Positions 1 to 8,049 of a stretch of DNA of 14,089 nucleotides are shown here, one piece after another. A program made the translations under genes and the position numbers. Within the stretch, counting starts at the first letter, position 1. Every line of letters starts with the position of its first letter. Below the pieces are notes generated by a model. The model was not told the DNA's origin. It ran no database searches and was given only the letters and a program-made list of their open reading frames with translations. Source of the stretch: JAYSSF01 sp043720715 (GTDB lineage Bacteria; Patescibacteriota; Gracilibacteria; Absconditabacterales; Absconditicoccaceae); assembly GCA_043720715.1 (NCBI GenBank), contig JAYSSF010000069.1:1-14089 (forward strand), read 5' to 3'.

Positions 1-52
1 ACAAATCAAATTACAAGAAAAAATTAGCAGCAAGATTTGTCCACCCAAGCAC

Positions 53-70
53 GAGGGGCTGACGCCCCTC
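53..70. repeat. Short GC-rich hairpin in the left-edge non-coding stretch
   Basis: A perfect 7-bp stem (GAGGGGC/GCCCCTC) with a 4-nt loop sits in an otherwise AT-rich stretch downstream of the HxlR gene. There is no T-run on either side, so an intrinsic terminator is unlikely. The local base composition (about 40-95) is richer in G+C than its surroundings, like the inserts at 13422-13595. No gene is firmly supported in 1-122. A short frame ending at the TAA near 80 (positions 78-80) could be the tail of a gene lying to the left, but I cannot identify it. Confidence 0.4.
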
Positions 71-122
71 AGACTAAGATCGGGAAGAGAGTCATCTAAT
101 TTTAAAAAAGATTTTAATACAT

Positions 123-431
123 TTATCTACTCCACTCAACTACCTCTCCCACAATCTTCGCTAAACTCTGTCCACGAGTTGTCAGGTGATAGGACTCATA
201 ACTGCTTTGTGCAGTTTTTCTTTTTTCTACAAGACCAAATTCGATCAACTCCTGAAGCTTATCGGTGAGAGATTTATTGTTAAGATTATAGCATGATGAT
301 TTGATCTGACAAAACTGATGGTATCACTCGCCCATGGATTTGAGGATCAGCATCACGCCACGCTTACTCAGTAGATTAAACACATCATAGACGGGACAAT
401 TTGGTCATTCATGATAAGGAATTTTGGTCAT
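123..431 (-). CDS. HxlR-family winged-helix transcriptional regulator
   Basis: A 102-residue protein (ATG at 429-431, TAA at 123-125) visible only with UGA=Gly; two UGA codons are read through, at HE-G-PNCP and GE-G-YHQF. HxlR hallmarks are present: an N-terminal CPVYDVFNLL with the Cys-Pro typical of the family, a recognition-helix region NNKSLTDKLQELIEFGLVEK, and a C-terminal wing followed by YHLTTRGQSLAKIVGEVVEW, which matches the family's 'Y.LT..G..L..v...l..W' ending. Length fits the family (about 100-120 aa). HxlR/YodB/HypR-type regulators sense quinones, aldehydes or hypochlorite through a conserved N-terminal cysteine; the single Cys-Pro near residue 12 is in the right place. It is divergent from the nitroreductase at 559, a classic regulator-target arrangement, so control of that gene is a fair inference. 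No Shine-Dalgarno is visible. Confidence 0.85.
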
Positions 432-558
432 CGGAACAATAAGAAAAATATTAGTTGATTTTTTATACTAATTTCGTATATCATTACTAGTCTAATGTTT
501 TAATAAAAATTTTCTACTGATTCTTATTGTTCTTTATTATCCTTATTCTTATCTAATC
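432..558. promoter_or_regulatory. Divergent control region with 12-bp inverted repeat
   Basis: This AT-rich intergenic region lies between the divergent regulator and nitroreductase. GAACAATAAGAA at 434-445 and its exact reverse complement TTCTTATTGTTC at 521-532 are separated by 75 nt. One copy lies against the regulator start and the other 26 nt before the nitroreductase start, as expected for paired operators. A TATACT box is seen at 464-469 and TATTAT at 535-540, but I cannot assign a confident -35 to either. Operator function is an inference from position and symmetry. Confidence 0.5.
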
Positions 559-1191
559 ATGAACCTTATCGAAACCCTCAACTGGCGCTATGCTACTAAA
601 CAGTTTGACCCAACTCAAAAATTGTCAGACGATCAACTATTCCAACTTACTGAATCACTTAGACTTGCTCCAAGTTCATTTGGTCTACAACCATGGAGAT
701 TTCTTGTGGTTACTAATCCTGAAGCTATTAGACAATTGCAGCAGACAAATCATTCTCAGCCTCAGATCACAACAGCAACCACAATTATTGTACTATGTGC
801 AAAAAGTACGCTTAATGAAGAAGATATAACACATTATATTGAAGAAATTGCTCAAACAAGATGAGTAGAAGTTAGCCAATTACAATGATATAAAGATATG
901 ATGATGTGATACGCTGGTAGTAAATCAGAAGAATGGAAATGCAACCGAAATGAAAAACAAGTCTATATCGCTCAGTGATTCCTCCTCATGGCTGCAGCAC
1001 AATTATGAATCGATGCATGCCCGATGGAATGATTTGATCATCAAGCATATGATAAACTATTGTGACTGGAAGGTAGTGGATACCACAGTGTCGTGATTGT
1101 ACCAGTAGGATACAGATCTGCCGATGATGCGATGGCCGGTTATGCTAAAGTAAGATATAGTGCAGATCAAGTAATTGAATTTATAAAATAA
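559..1191 (+). CDS. Nitroreductase family protein (NfsB-like FMN-dependent NAD(P)H oxidoreductase)
   Basis: 210 residues from ATG 559 to TAA 1189-1191, with seven in-frame UGA codons read as Gly. The N-terminus 'LNWRYATKQFDP' is the canonical nitroreductase opening, with Arg/Lys contacts to the FMN phosphate. 'LAPSSFGLQPWRFLVV' at about residues 36-51 is the FMN-binding segment, and 'AAAQLGIDACPMEGFD' (about 144-159) is the conserved C-terminal motif, in which both glycines are UGA. 'VPVGYRSADD' near the end matches the final strand of the fold. The family reduces nitroaromatics, quinones or flavins in the cytoplasm using NAD(P)H. With the divergent HxlR regulator it probably forms an electrophile/quinone detoxification pair. 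The physiological substrate cannot be read from sequence. Confidence 0.92.
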
Positions 1192-1202
1192 AATCGCAAG
1201 AA

Positions 1203-1231
1203 TTGACTCTTGCATAAAAGATCGCTATCTA
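1203..1231 (+). promoter_or_regulatory. Possible promoter of the secreted-protein gene, overlapping a small hairpin
   Basis: TTGACT (1203-1208) stands 17 nt before TATCTA (1226-1231), a 5/6 and 4/6 match to the sigma70-type boxes. Initiation here would start only a few bases before the ATG at 1244, giving a nearly leaderless mRNA, which suits the lack of Shine-Dalgarno sites in this window. The -35 lies in a 6-bp hairpin (GCAAGA/TCTTGC, 1196-1213) just after the nitroreductase stop; it has no T-run, so it is at best a weak terminator. Confidence 0.3.
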
Positions 1232-1243
1232 TATAGTAATGCT

Positions 1244-1849
1244 ATGAATATAAAAGGCATTGTCACATGATTACTATTGACAGCTTGAGTCGCCCATGCT
1301 CAAGAAACTCTACCTACTGATTCTTTGATCATTAATAAAAACTGAATTAGTGTCTCTCAACAATTAGTGTCGCTGTGATTTGCACAAATTGAAGATACAG
1401 TTAGTGTCAGTAATTTAATACAGTACTTGATAGCGCTACAAAAGCAGTATTGCAAAGAATCATATTCCCAAAAATGAAATAAGTGTCTCGTGACCATCTA
1501 TAGAGCGAATAATCAATTTCAAATTCTTTATATGGCTGATTCTTCCTCTTCTAGTGAAGAATTGGTTATAACTTATATCTCCAACTCAGGTAGAGATGTC
1601 GATAAAGCACATTTTATTAGATGCGAAGAGTGATGAGTGACAGAATACTATTGATCAAGGAGGATTTATGAAGACAAATCCCAACGCATATGATCAATAT
1701 ATGAATATGCGCCAAAAGAATATGGTCTATTACTACAATCTAATGAAAATATTGGGCATCATGCAGGGCACCTCTTGAAAGTACTCAATGGGATGCCTAA
1801 AAATACCATAGAAGATAAAGGGTGAAAAAATAAAAAAAGGAGGAGATAA
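1244..1849 (+). CDS. Secreted protein of unknown function
   Basis: 201 residues from ATG 1244 to TAA 1847-1849, with ten UGA codons read as Gly; in the standard code no long ORF survives here. The N-terminus MNIKGIVTGLLLTAGVAHAQ is a convincing signal peptide: one Lys, a hydrophobic core containing two UGA-coded glycines, and an AHA|Q cleavage site around residue 19. The mature part has three cysteines, two of them in the segment 'YCKESYSQKGNKC', which could form an extracytoplasmic disulfide, plus several Tyr/Ser-rich strands. The tail is strongly basic (GGKNKKRRR). I do not recognise a domain. The signal peptide and the open frame support a real gene; export to the envelope or outside is inferred. 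Confidence 0.75.
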
Positions 1850-1927
1850 ATTTTTCAGTCTTGAGATTATTATACAATTCAGTATCTTATTCTTACTTGT
1901 TCTTGTTCTCAATACTTTTCCTCAATC

Positions 1928-2794
1928 ATGTCTCACACTTTCTACAATATTATGAACTATCCTGTGCCGTCACCAGCGACACAGTTTTCGTGGTTGGAAG
2001 AAGATGATAGCAAAGTAATCACTGACATCGAGATACGATCACGAGAACAAGATCCATCTGAGATTATGTCAGCATATCTGGATCATACCCAATCATATGC
2101 GCGACTGTATCGCTCTATCCCGTTTGTCGAGCAGATCTACCTGTGTAATAGTATCACGTTCAATGCTCTACACGCAGACAGCGATATCGATATTCTTATT
2201 ATCACCAAACCTGGTATGCTGTGGCTCGCAAGAGCTCGATCTCGACTGATGTTTAGCATGATCTGACTCAAGAGATTTGGCTGCAATAAGAAGATGAAAT
2301 TCTGTCTTAGCTATTATATTGACCGCGAGCACTGCAACCTCTACCGTACCGCACTCCAGCCATATGATATCTACCTGTGCTATTGGATTGCTCATCTTGT
2401 ACCACTGTACTCTGCCAATACGTCATATATGAATGAGATCTACACGAGCAACCACTGGATCACTCATTTCTTGCCCAACATCCAACTCAGTCAGAATATA
2501 TCACTGGAGATAGATCTTATCACAGGAGAAACTTGATTTAAACGTATTATGGAGAAATCGATCGCCTGACTCCCGTGGATGGCTTACATCCATATCGCGT
2601 TGATCAAGGCACTTTGGTTGCCGATTCTCACTTACAAGACTCGTAAACTTGGTGACCGCTGACGAGGCATCATCATCTCTGACACGATGCTCAAGTTCTA
2701 TCATGATCGTCGCAAGCGAGTCAACTATCAGTATAAACAAGCCACTACCCCGTTCGAGAAGAAAGAGAATTATAATGACGAGAGTTTGTTTTAG
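1928..2794 (+). CDS. Nucleotidyltransferase-domain protein (DNA polymerase beta superfamily)
   Basis: 288 residues from ATG 1928 to TAG 2792-2794, with four UGA codons read as Gly. The central motif 'NSITFNALHADSDIDILIIT' (about residues 73-92) matches the pol-beta nucleotidyltransferase pattern GSxxxGxxxxxSDIDLLV, including the two metal-binding aspartates in D-I-D. The usual GS is NS and the second Gly is Asn. It is followed by a basic segment and 'MKFCLSYYI', a strand like the one that carries the third carboxylate in the fold, but no acidic residue is obvious there. The C-terminal 150 residues are helical with many aromatics and end in a basic region (RKRVNYQYKQ). Substrate is unknown; tRNA, antibiotic or protein nucleotidylation are all possible. 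An alternative start at ATG 1952 would remove eight residues. Confidence 0.72.
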
Positions 2795-2801
2795 AATATA
2801 A

Positions 2802-2831
2802 AAACACCATCCTTTCGGACAGTGTTTTTTT
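2802..2831. terminator. Bidirectional intrinsic terminator between nucleotidyltransferase and rpoB
   Basis: AAACAC(CA)TCC-TTTC-GGA(CA)GTGTTT forms a 9-bp stem with a 2x2 internal mismatch, followed on the plus strand by a T-run (2823-2831 region) and on the minus strand by GTTTTTATATT. It lies 7 nt after the nucleotidyltransferase stop and 41 nt after the rpoB stop, so it can serve both convergent transcripts. Confidence 0.75.
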
Positions 2832-2868
2832 CTCACTCCCTCTCCTTTCAGGAGAGGGTTGGGGTGAG
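2832..2868. repeat. Palindromic intergenic repeat
   Basis: CCCTCTCC-TTTCA-GGAGAGGG (2838-2858) is a perfect 8-bp hairpin flanked by CTCACT on the left and a GGGGTGAG run on the right, which extend the pairing past a small bulge. It is much richer in G+C than its surroundings. The pattern (CTCACYCC..CCTCTCC..GGAGAGGG..GGTGAG) looks like dispersed REP-type intergenic palindromes seen in many bacteria, from memory and not searched. It may help terminate rpoB transcripts. Confidence 0.55.
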
Positions 2869-2871
2869 GTC

Positions 2872-5800
2872 TTAATCTTCAATCTGACCATATTCTGTGA
2901 GATCTTCGACGATGTTCTTCATGAGATCTTTGCGATCTGATTCACTATCCACCACATCAAGACTCTCACCACTAGACATACCCAACTCATCATACGCATC
3001 AATATTGGCAGCAGTCAGACCTCTGAGTCATAATCCCATAATCTTGCTTGCTCTTGTACGATCAATAGCTTCGATCTCTTCAGCACTAAGCTGTTTGATA
3101 CTTTGGCTCAGACCCTTGAGTAGATTGACCAATAGATTATATGATTCTGGAGTACCTGATATTCTGACTTTCTGTCATTTGATGATTGCTTCGTATGACT
3201 TATTACGACCTTGGAGATCATCTGACTTGATGGTGAGCATCTCTTGGAGAGTGTGTACTGCTCCGTATGCTTCCAGTGCCCATACTTCCATCTCTCCGAA
3301 CTTCTGTCCACCACTACGAGCTTTACCTCACAATGGCTGCTGAGTAATCAGTGAGTATGGACCAACACCACGGGCATGCATCTTGTCTTCTACCATATGG
3401 ATGAGCTTGAGTAGATACATGTATCATACAGTCACCTTCTGTGGGAATTTTTCACCAGTACGACCGTCATACATATCCATCTTACCGTCCTTAGGTAGTT
3501 TGGCATCTTTGAGCTTGGTAATGATATAGTCGATCTGAGCTTGAGTAAGACCTGCTTGTTTGAGCTGATCTACATCATAGTCTGATAGAGCTCATAACAA
3601 ATAACGCTCGATATCATCAGCAGCAAACCCAGAGAACAATGGTACTGCAAACGATGTACCCAATGACTTCGCCACAAGACCAAGCTGGTTCTCAAACGAC
3701 TGACCAATATTCATACGAGAGATAACTCCCAATGGATTGAGGACGATATCGATCGGCTCACCATCAGAGGTAAATGGCATATCTTCTTCTGGGAAAATCA
3801 CAGAGATAATACCCTTGTTACCATGTCTACCGGCAAGTTTATCTCCTACCTCGATCTTACGAGTCATCGCTACATACACCTTGATCTTGTTCTTCACACC
3901 AGGCATCAGACGATCACCTGTCTTGGAGTCCAGCATCACGATATCGATTACCTTACCTTCGCTTCCTGACGGAAGATATAGCGAGGTATCTTTTACATTC
4001 TTAGATTTGTCTCCAAAGACAGCTTGGATAAGCTTCTCTTCTGCTGATAGTTCTCCTTCTGACTTTGGTGTGATCTTACCTACCAAGATGTCGCCACCCT
4101 TCACTACAGAACCGATACGTACGATACCGTTTTCATCCAAATCTTTCAACTTTGCAAGAGATACTCATGGGATATCATTGGTTGTTTCTTCTGCTCCGAG
4201 CTTGGTATCTGCTACTTCGATCTCATATTGCTCGATATGTACTGATGTCAATTCATCATCTTTGACTAATCTCTTGGAGATTACCATCGCATCCTCATAG
4301 TTATATCACTTCCACGCCATAAATGCTACTCTCAAGTTCTTACCAAGTGATAGTTCGCCGTCCACGATACTTGCTCCTTCTGCGAGAATATCGCCTTTTT
4401 TGACAAGCTGTCCAAGAGAAACTTTGGGTCTCAAGTGGATGATAGTCTTTTGGTTTGATTTACCGAAGTTTGGAAGATTATATTCTTTAATTTCTTTGCC
4501 GTATTTGACCTTGATTACATAATTCATACCTTCGTAACTGGTACCTTCTGCTGTCTTGGTAGGTCTTTTACCACCGACATAGATGACTTCACCATCGCTA
4601 GACGCTCTGATCACCTGAGCTGTCATATCCACAATGTCAGACTCCAATCATGTTCCTACAAGTGGAGCTTCTGGTCTGAGCAATGGGACTGCCTGTCTCT
4701 GTTGGTTGGTACCCATGTTGGCACGAGCACTATCGTCATGATCGACAAACGGGATTAACGCTGTCGAAGGAGAGAATACCTGTGACGGATTGACATCAAT
4801 ATGAGTAATATTGGACATATGGAAATATCCTACCTCCATATACTGTCTCGCAGGGACTCTCTTGAGCATAAAGTTCATGTGTTCATCGAGCGGAATTGAC
4901 CCATCAACAATGGTGTATTTATGATCTTGTTCCGGAGAGATATATTCTATTTCTGTAGAAACAAAAGGTCTGACTTTGATAAATTTAGTCTCCGCATTGA
5001 TGGTTTTGATGATCGTCGCAGCAAGTTTCTCATCAACAAATGCATCTTCACCAGCAATTACTTTACCTTTAGTATCGATCACGTCTTCTTCGAGATATTT
5101 GTTGAGTAATTGCTTCTCTACGATATGTACCATATTGTATACCTTAGCAGCTGGAGTCTCGACAAATCCATCTTCATTGATTCTACTATATAGTGCAAGA
5201 TTGATCACCAAACCAATGGATGGTCACTCTGGAGTTTCAATTGGACAGATACGGCCGTAATGAGAGATATGGACATCACGAACATCGAATTTTGCTGTTT
5301 CCTTTTTTAGTCCTCCAGGTCACAGAGCTGTCATCTTACGCTTGTTTTCGAGCTCTGCAAGTACATTGGTCTGATCTGCAAATGATGACATCTGTGAAGT
5401 AGAGAAGAAGCTTCTCACACCATTATCGATCATTTTGAAGTTTACAATATCAACAAGTCTGACAGTAGGTCTGATAACGATACTATCGATGTTATGTTTC
5501 TTAATCAGTTTGATATGTGCTGCTGTAAGTTTGGTATGATCTTTGATGATTACTTTATCTTCGAAAATAACATCTCATACTATGATCGAGCCAATCACTG
5601 ATTCATATTTTTCATCGAGATCTTTTGCTTTCTTTTCTGACTGTACGATCTCTTCTGTTGTCATTTCTTCTTCGATAGCTACTTCTTCGTCATCAAGGAG
5701 ATCTACATCCAGATCATCAGCAGCAGCTACATCCTCACGGAAGACTACCTTTTGCTCAAGTCAGATTACTGATAATTTACCTCTGGTAGATTTCTGAAAC

Positions 5801-6864
5801 TTACGCATGGTAGGCATCAAGTGAGAGTAGAGCAACTCTCCTGCAGTCCTGATTCTCTTGTTAGCCAAGTGATCTGCATCATCGACGAAGAATCCTTTTT
5901 TATGATTGGAAAGATTACATAGATATTTGAGGGCAAAAATGATGTCTTCAAGATCGATATGGTTGATATCTTTTTTGATACTCGTACCAAGTTTAACATT
6001 GATCTTGCGTCTTGCGATACCTCATAGGTTTACTCTCTCTCCACCAAACAAACTCTTGATATAGGAGATCGCATTATCAACATCGATCAATTCACCGGGT
6101 CTGAGTTTGTTGTAAATATACAGAGCCGCTTCACCAGCAGTGGTGGTTGTATCTTTTTTGAGAGTATATTCGATGTAGTTAAAGTCTTCCTCGTCAAACG
6201 CATCAGCAAACAATGAGCTAATCACCTCATCGGTCTCAAGTTCGAATACTCTGAGGAGCATCGTGATTGGGAATTTTCTGGTCTTGTTGATACGAGCAGT
6301 GATTGCACCAGATTTCTCTACAGATACTTCGATCCATGGACCAGATTCTGGGATAAATTTAAATGAGTTGAGACCAAATTTCTTATCAGCAGCAAAGAAG
6401 ATACCATATGATCTGATGATCTGACTGATAACGATGTTTTCAACTCCTGAGATAATATAGCTACCATCCTTGGTCATCAGTGGCATCGTACCGATATTAG
6501 CACGAGAGTTAAACAATGCTTCACCACTCACTCTATCGACCAACTCAACCTGGGCACTAACCACACCGCCATAGGTCAGCTCTTTCTTTTTACATTCCTC
6601 AATAATACGATCAAGTTCTGCATCACTGAGTGGTTCTTGTGAGCCATGATTTTGATCAATGACAACATCCTTGACGGTCAACATCAATCTTTCACCAGCG
6701 ATATCTTCGATCGGACAAATATCCTCGAATAATTTATTGAGATATACTTGTTCAAATTGTTGAAATCATTCTTTCTGCACATCCAAAAGATCGTGAAGAG
6801 GGGCAAACTGTCTCAATGGTCTGACAGTAATTCTACGAGGAAGCAATACAGTAGTGTTGGACAT
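2872..6864 (-). CDS. rpoB: DNA-directed RNA polymerase beta subunit
   Basis: 1330 residues (ATG 6862-6864, TAA 2872-2874) once 14 in-frame UGA codons are read as Gly; E. coli RpoB is 1342. Landmarks in order: N-terminal lobe from 'LPRRITVRPLRQFAP'; 'SRANIGTMPLM' and 'GSYIISGVENIVISQI'; the fork/rifampicin region about 491-520 ending in TALGPGGL; 'DVHISHYGRICPIETPEG'; 'MGTNQQRQAVPLL'; 'GRHGNKG' at 1012-1018 with the active-site lysine; 'QPLGGKARSGGQKFGEMEVWALEAYGA' near the C-terminus, split here only for description. The invariant glycines of GPGGL and PEGP are UGA. Oddities: an acidic insertion around residues 376-410 before the rifampicin region, several changed rifampicin-pocket residues, and LNPLGVISRMN where Pro is usual after GV. 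rpoC does not follow. No Shine-Dalgarno precedes the start; a terminator-like hairpin lies upstream (6900-6940). Confidence 0.98.
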
Positions 6865-6899
6865 CGAAAGCACTATGATATGATAAAATTTTTAAACGG

Positions 6900-6940
6900 A
6901 AAAAACAATAGCACAATACTATGAAAATAGTTGTGTTATT
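6900..6940 (-). terminator. Terminator/attenuator-like hairpin upstream of rpoB
   Basis: On the minus strand AATAACACAACTAT (6940-6927) pairs with ATAG..TTGTGCTATT (6922-6907), with one A-C mismatch and a 2-nt bulge, around a TTTC loop. A T-run follows at once (6905-6900). It lies in the 158-nt gap between rpmH and rpoB, ending 36 nt before the rpoB start. It could end the ribosomal-protein transcript or set the ratio of ribosomal proteins to RNA polymerase by partial termination. No confident promoter is seen between it and rpoB. Confidence 0.55.
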
Positions 6941-7024
6941 GAATGTATGATACGAATGGTATGATGTAGAGCTACCATATATACAGATGAAAAGAAAGCA
7001 AAGAAAAACAAATCCTACAAAAAA

Positions 7025-7183
7025 TTATTTTGTATGACGAACACAAAGCTCATGTCTTCCCTTAAGTCTTCTTTTTGCCAAAACTGCTCTACCAGGAGTA
7101 GTAGCCATTCTTGCTCTAAATCAGTGAACTTTTAGTCTTTTTGACCATTTGATGGTTCTGAGTCTTCTTAATTTACTTGCCAT
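7025..7183 (-). CDS. rpmH: 50S ribosomal protein bL34
   Basis: A 52-residue, very basic protein (ATG 7181-7183, TAA 7025-7027), too short for most ORF lists and interrupted by one UGA=Gly. The core 'KVHGFRARMATTPGRAVLAK' followed by RRLKGRHEL aligns with the bL34 signature 'THGFRxRMxTxxGRxVLxxRRxKGRxxL'; the Gly of HGF is the UGA codon. The N-terminus (MASKLRRLRTIKWSKRLK) is longer than and different from the usual MKRTYQPS opening. bL34 binds 23S rRNA in the large subunit. The gene is normally beside rnpA and dnaA near the origin; here it lies between rpsR and rpoB. Confidence 0.9.
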
Positions 7184-7226
7184 AAGAATGCAATTACAAT
7201 GCTAAAATAATATACCAGTAGAAAGT

Positions 7227-7430
7227 CTATCTAATATATGGGATGAGTCCTAGTTCTCTTGCTCTGATGATAGCTTGTCTTGTTGCTTTCTGGAATCATA
7301 CATTATTACCAGTATATTTTCTTGGCTTAATATTACCAAATCTTGTAATATAATGCTGGAGCAGTGTAATTGATTTCCAGTTGATATCTTCAATCGGAAC
7401 AATCATTTGAGGGATTTTCTTCGTCGCCAT
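7227..7430 (-). CDS. rpsR: 30S ribosomal protein bS18
   Basis: 67 residues (ATG 7428-7430, TAG 7227-7229), with one UGA=Gly. 'DINWKSITLLQHYITRFGNI' then KPRKYTGN matches the bS18 pattern 'D..d...L..fit..gkI.PRr.TG', and 'QKATRQAIIRARELGLIPYI' matches the C-terminal 'q..l..AIkrAR.laLLPy'. bS18 joins bS6 and uS11 on the platform of the small subunit. It follows rpsF, as in many bacteria, but without ssb between them; a 200-nt structured spacer takes that place. Confidence 0.93.
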
Positions 7431-7485
7431 GACACGGAAAAGTATAATAATTAAAATGGTCTGACTAGTATGGTAGTACTATAGC

Positions 7486-7627
7486 AAATCTACTAAATAA
7501 ACCGTTGTTTTCTATTATTCAAAGTAGATTTACTACGTAGTCAAACACCAGTGATTGTCTAGCTTTTTTTGACTTGTGAGTTAACTTAGTATTCAAGTAA
7601 AACTTCCGAATTATGTAAGTGTTTGAC
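7486..7627 (-). other. Structured spacer between rpsF and rpsR
   Basis: The 202-nt gap (7431-7632) holds nested inverted repeats and no coding frame I can support. On the minus-strand RNA, GTCAAACAC (7627-7619) can pair with GTGTTTGAC (7548-7540), enclosing a smaller ACTTG/CAAGT pair (7608-7604 with 7576-7572). ACTACGTAGT (7541-7532) is a perfect 10-bp palindrome, and AAATCTACT (7531-7523) pairs with AGTAGATTT (7494-7486). It may be a cis-regulatory RNA, possibly a bS6:bS18 binding element, but I do not see a clear CCG loop of the known S6:S18 motif. It is not a tRNA: no T-loop or acceptor pattern. Confidence 0.4.
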
Positions 7628-7632
7628 TATAA

Positions 7633-8016
7633 TTATACTGCAAGTTTTACTTTCTTGCCTTTTTTGTCGATTTCTTCAAGTCTCTTAAGATAATGAGCAT
7701 TGATTTCTGCAAACTTAACCATTGGGTTATGTTTATCAACAGTATATATTACATGTCTGAGTACTCACTTGAGTAGTGTCATCTTTCTTTTGAGAGCGAT
7801 GATATCAGATGAGTTCATGTTGATATACCATGACACAAAATATGCAACTCCTGCCTTAGTAGCAGCAAATTGATATACTTTTTGTAGACCAATCTCATCT
7901 CTTTGTTCGATTGATGATCCCTCTGGAAGAGATGCTTCAATCTGAGCAACAATAGACTGTTGATCTTCTTGTGAAAGTTGTGGATCAATAATGGCCACTA
8001 ATTCATACAATTTCAT
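7633..8016 (-). CDS. rpsF: 30S ribosomal protein bS6
   Basis: 127 residues (ATG 8014-8016, TAA 7633-7635), with one UGA=Gly after TLLK. 'MKLYELVAIIDPQLSQED' is the typical bS6 start (Y E L v.i..p.l..e). 'GLQKVYQFAATKAGVAYFVS' corresponds to the '..G.r.LAYpI.k...g.Y.' core, although Pro-Ile after LAY is replaced. 'LLKGVLRHVIYTVDKH' is the final beta strand with R-H in place of the usual 'vlR.l.v'. The family is 95-135 residues. bS6 pairs with bS18 in the small subunit and its gene here is followed, after a structured spacer, by rpsR. Confidence 0.92.
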
Positions 8017-8049
8017 ATACTATGTGAATAATAATTAAAAAATCATTTA

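Noticed and set aside
1..122. Tail of an upstream protein in the second plus frame, open from base 2
   Set aside because: The open frame runs on antisense into the HxlR gene and has no recognisable motif. The evidence is too thin to annotate.
559..1191. Nitroreductase as a truncated pseudogene (frame stops at 864 in the standard code)
   Set aside because: The seven stops are all UGA at glycine positions of the family, and the frame continues to a TAA at the normal length.
2168..2836. Minus-strand ORFs opposite the nucleotidyltransferase
   Set aside because: The plus-strand frame carries the SDIDIL motif and is open with UGA=Gly over 288 codons; the minus frames are shadows.
2897..3343. Plus-strand ORF of 148 codons, and similar ones at 3737-4300 and 4976-5260
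   Set aside because: They lie antisense to rpoB, whose minus-strand protein matches known RpoB motifs along its whole length. The plus-strand products show no domain.
7486..7627. tRNA gene in the rpsF-rpsR spacer
   Set aside because: The inverted repeats do not form a cloverleaf and there is no TTCRA-type T-loop or acceptor stem.
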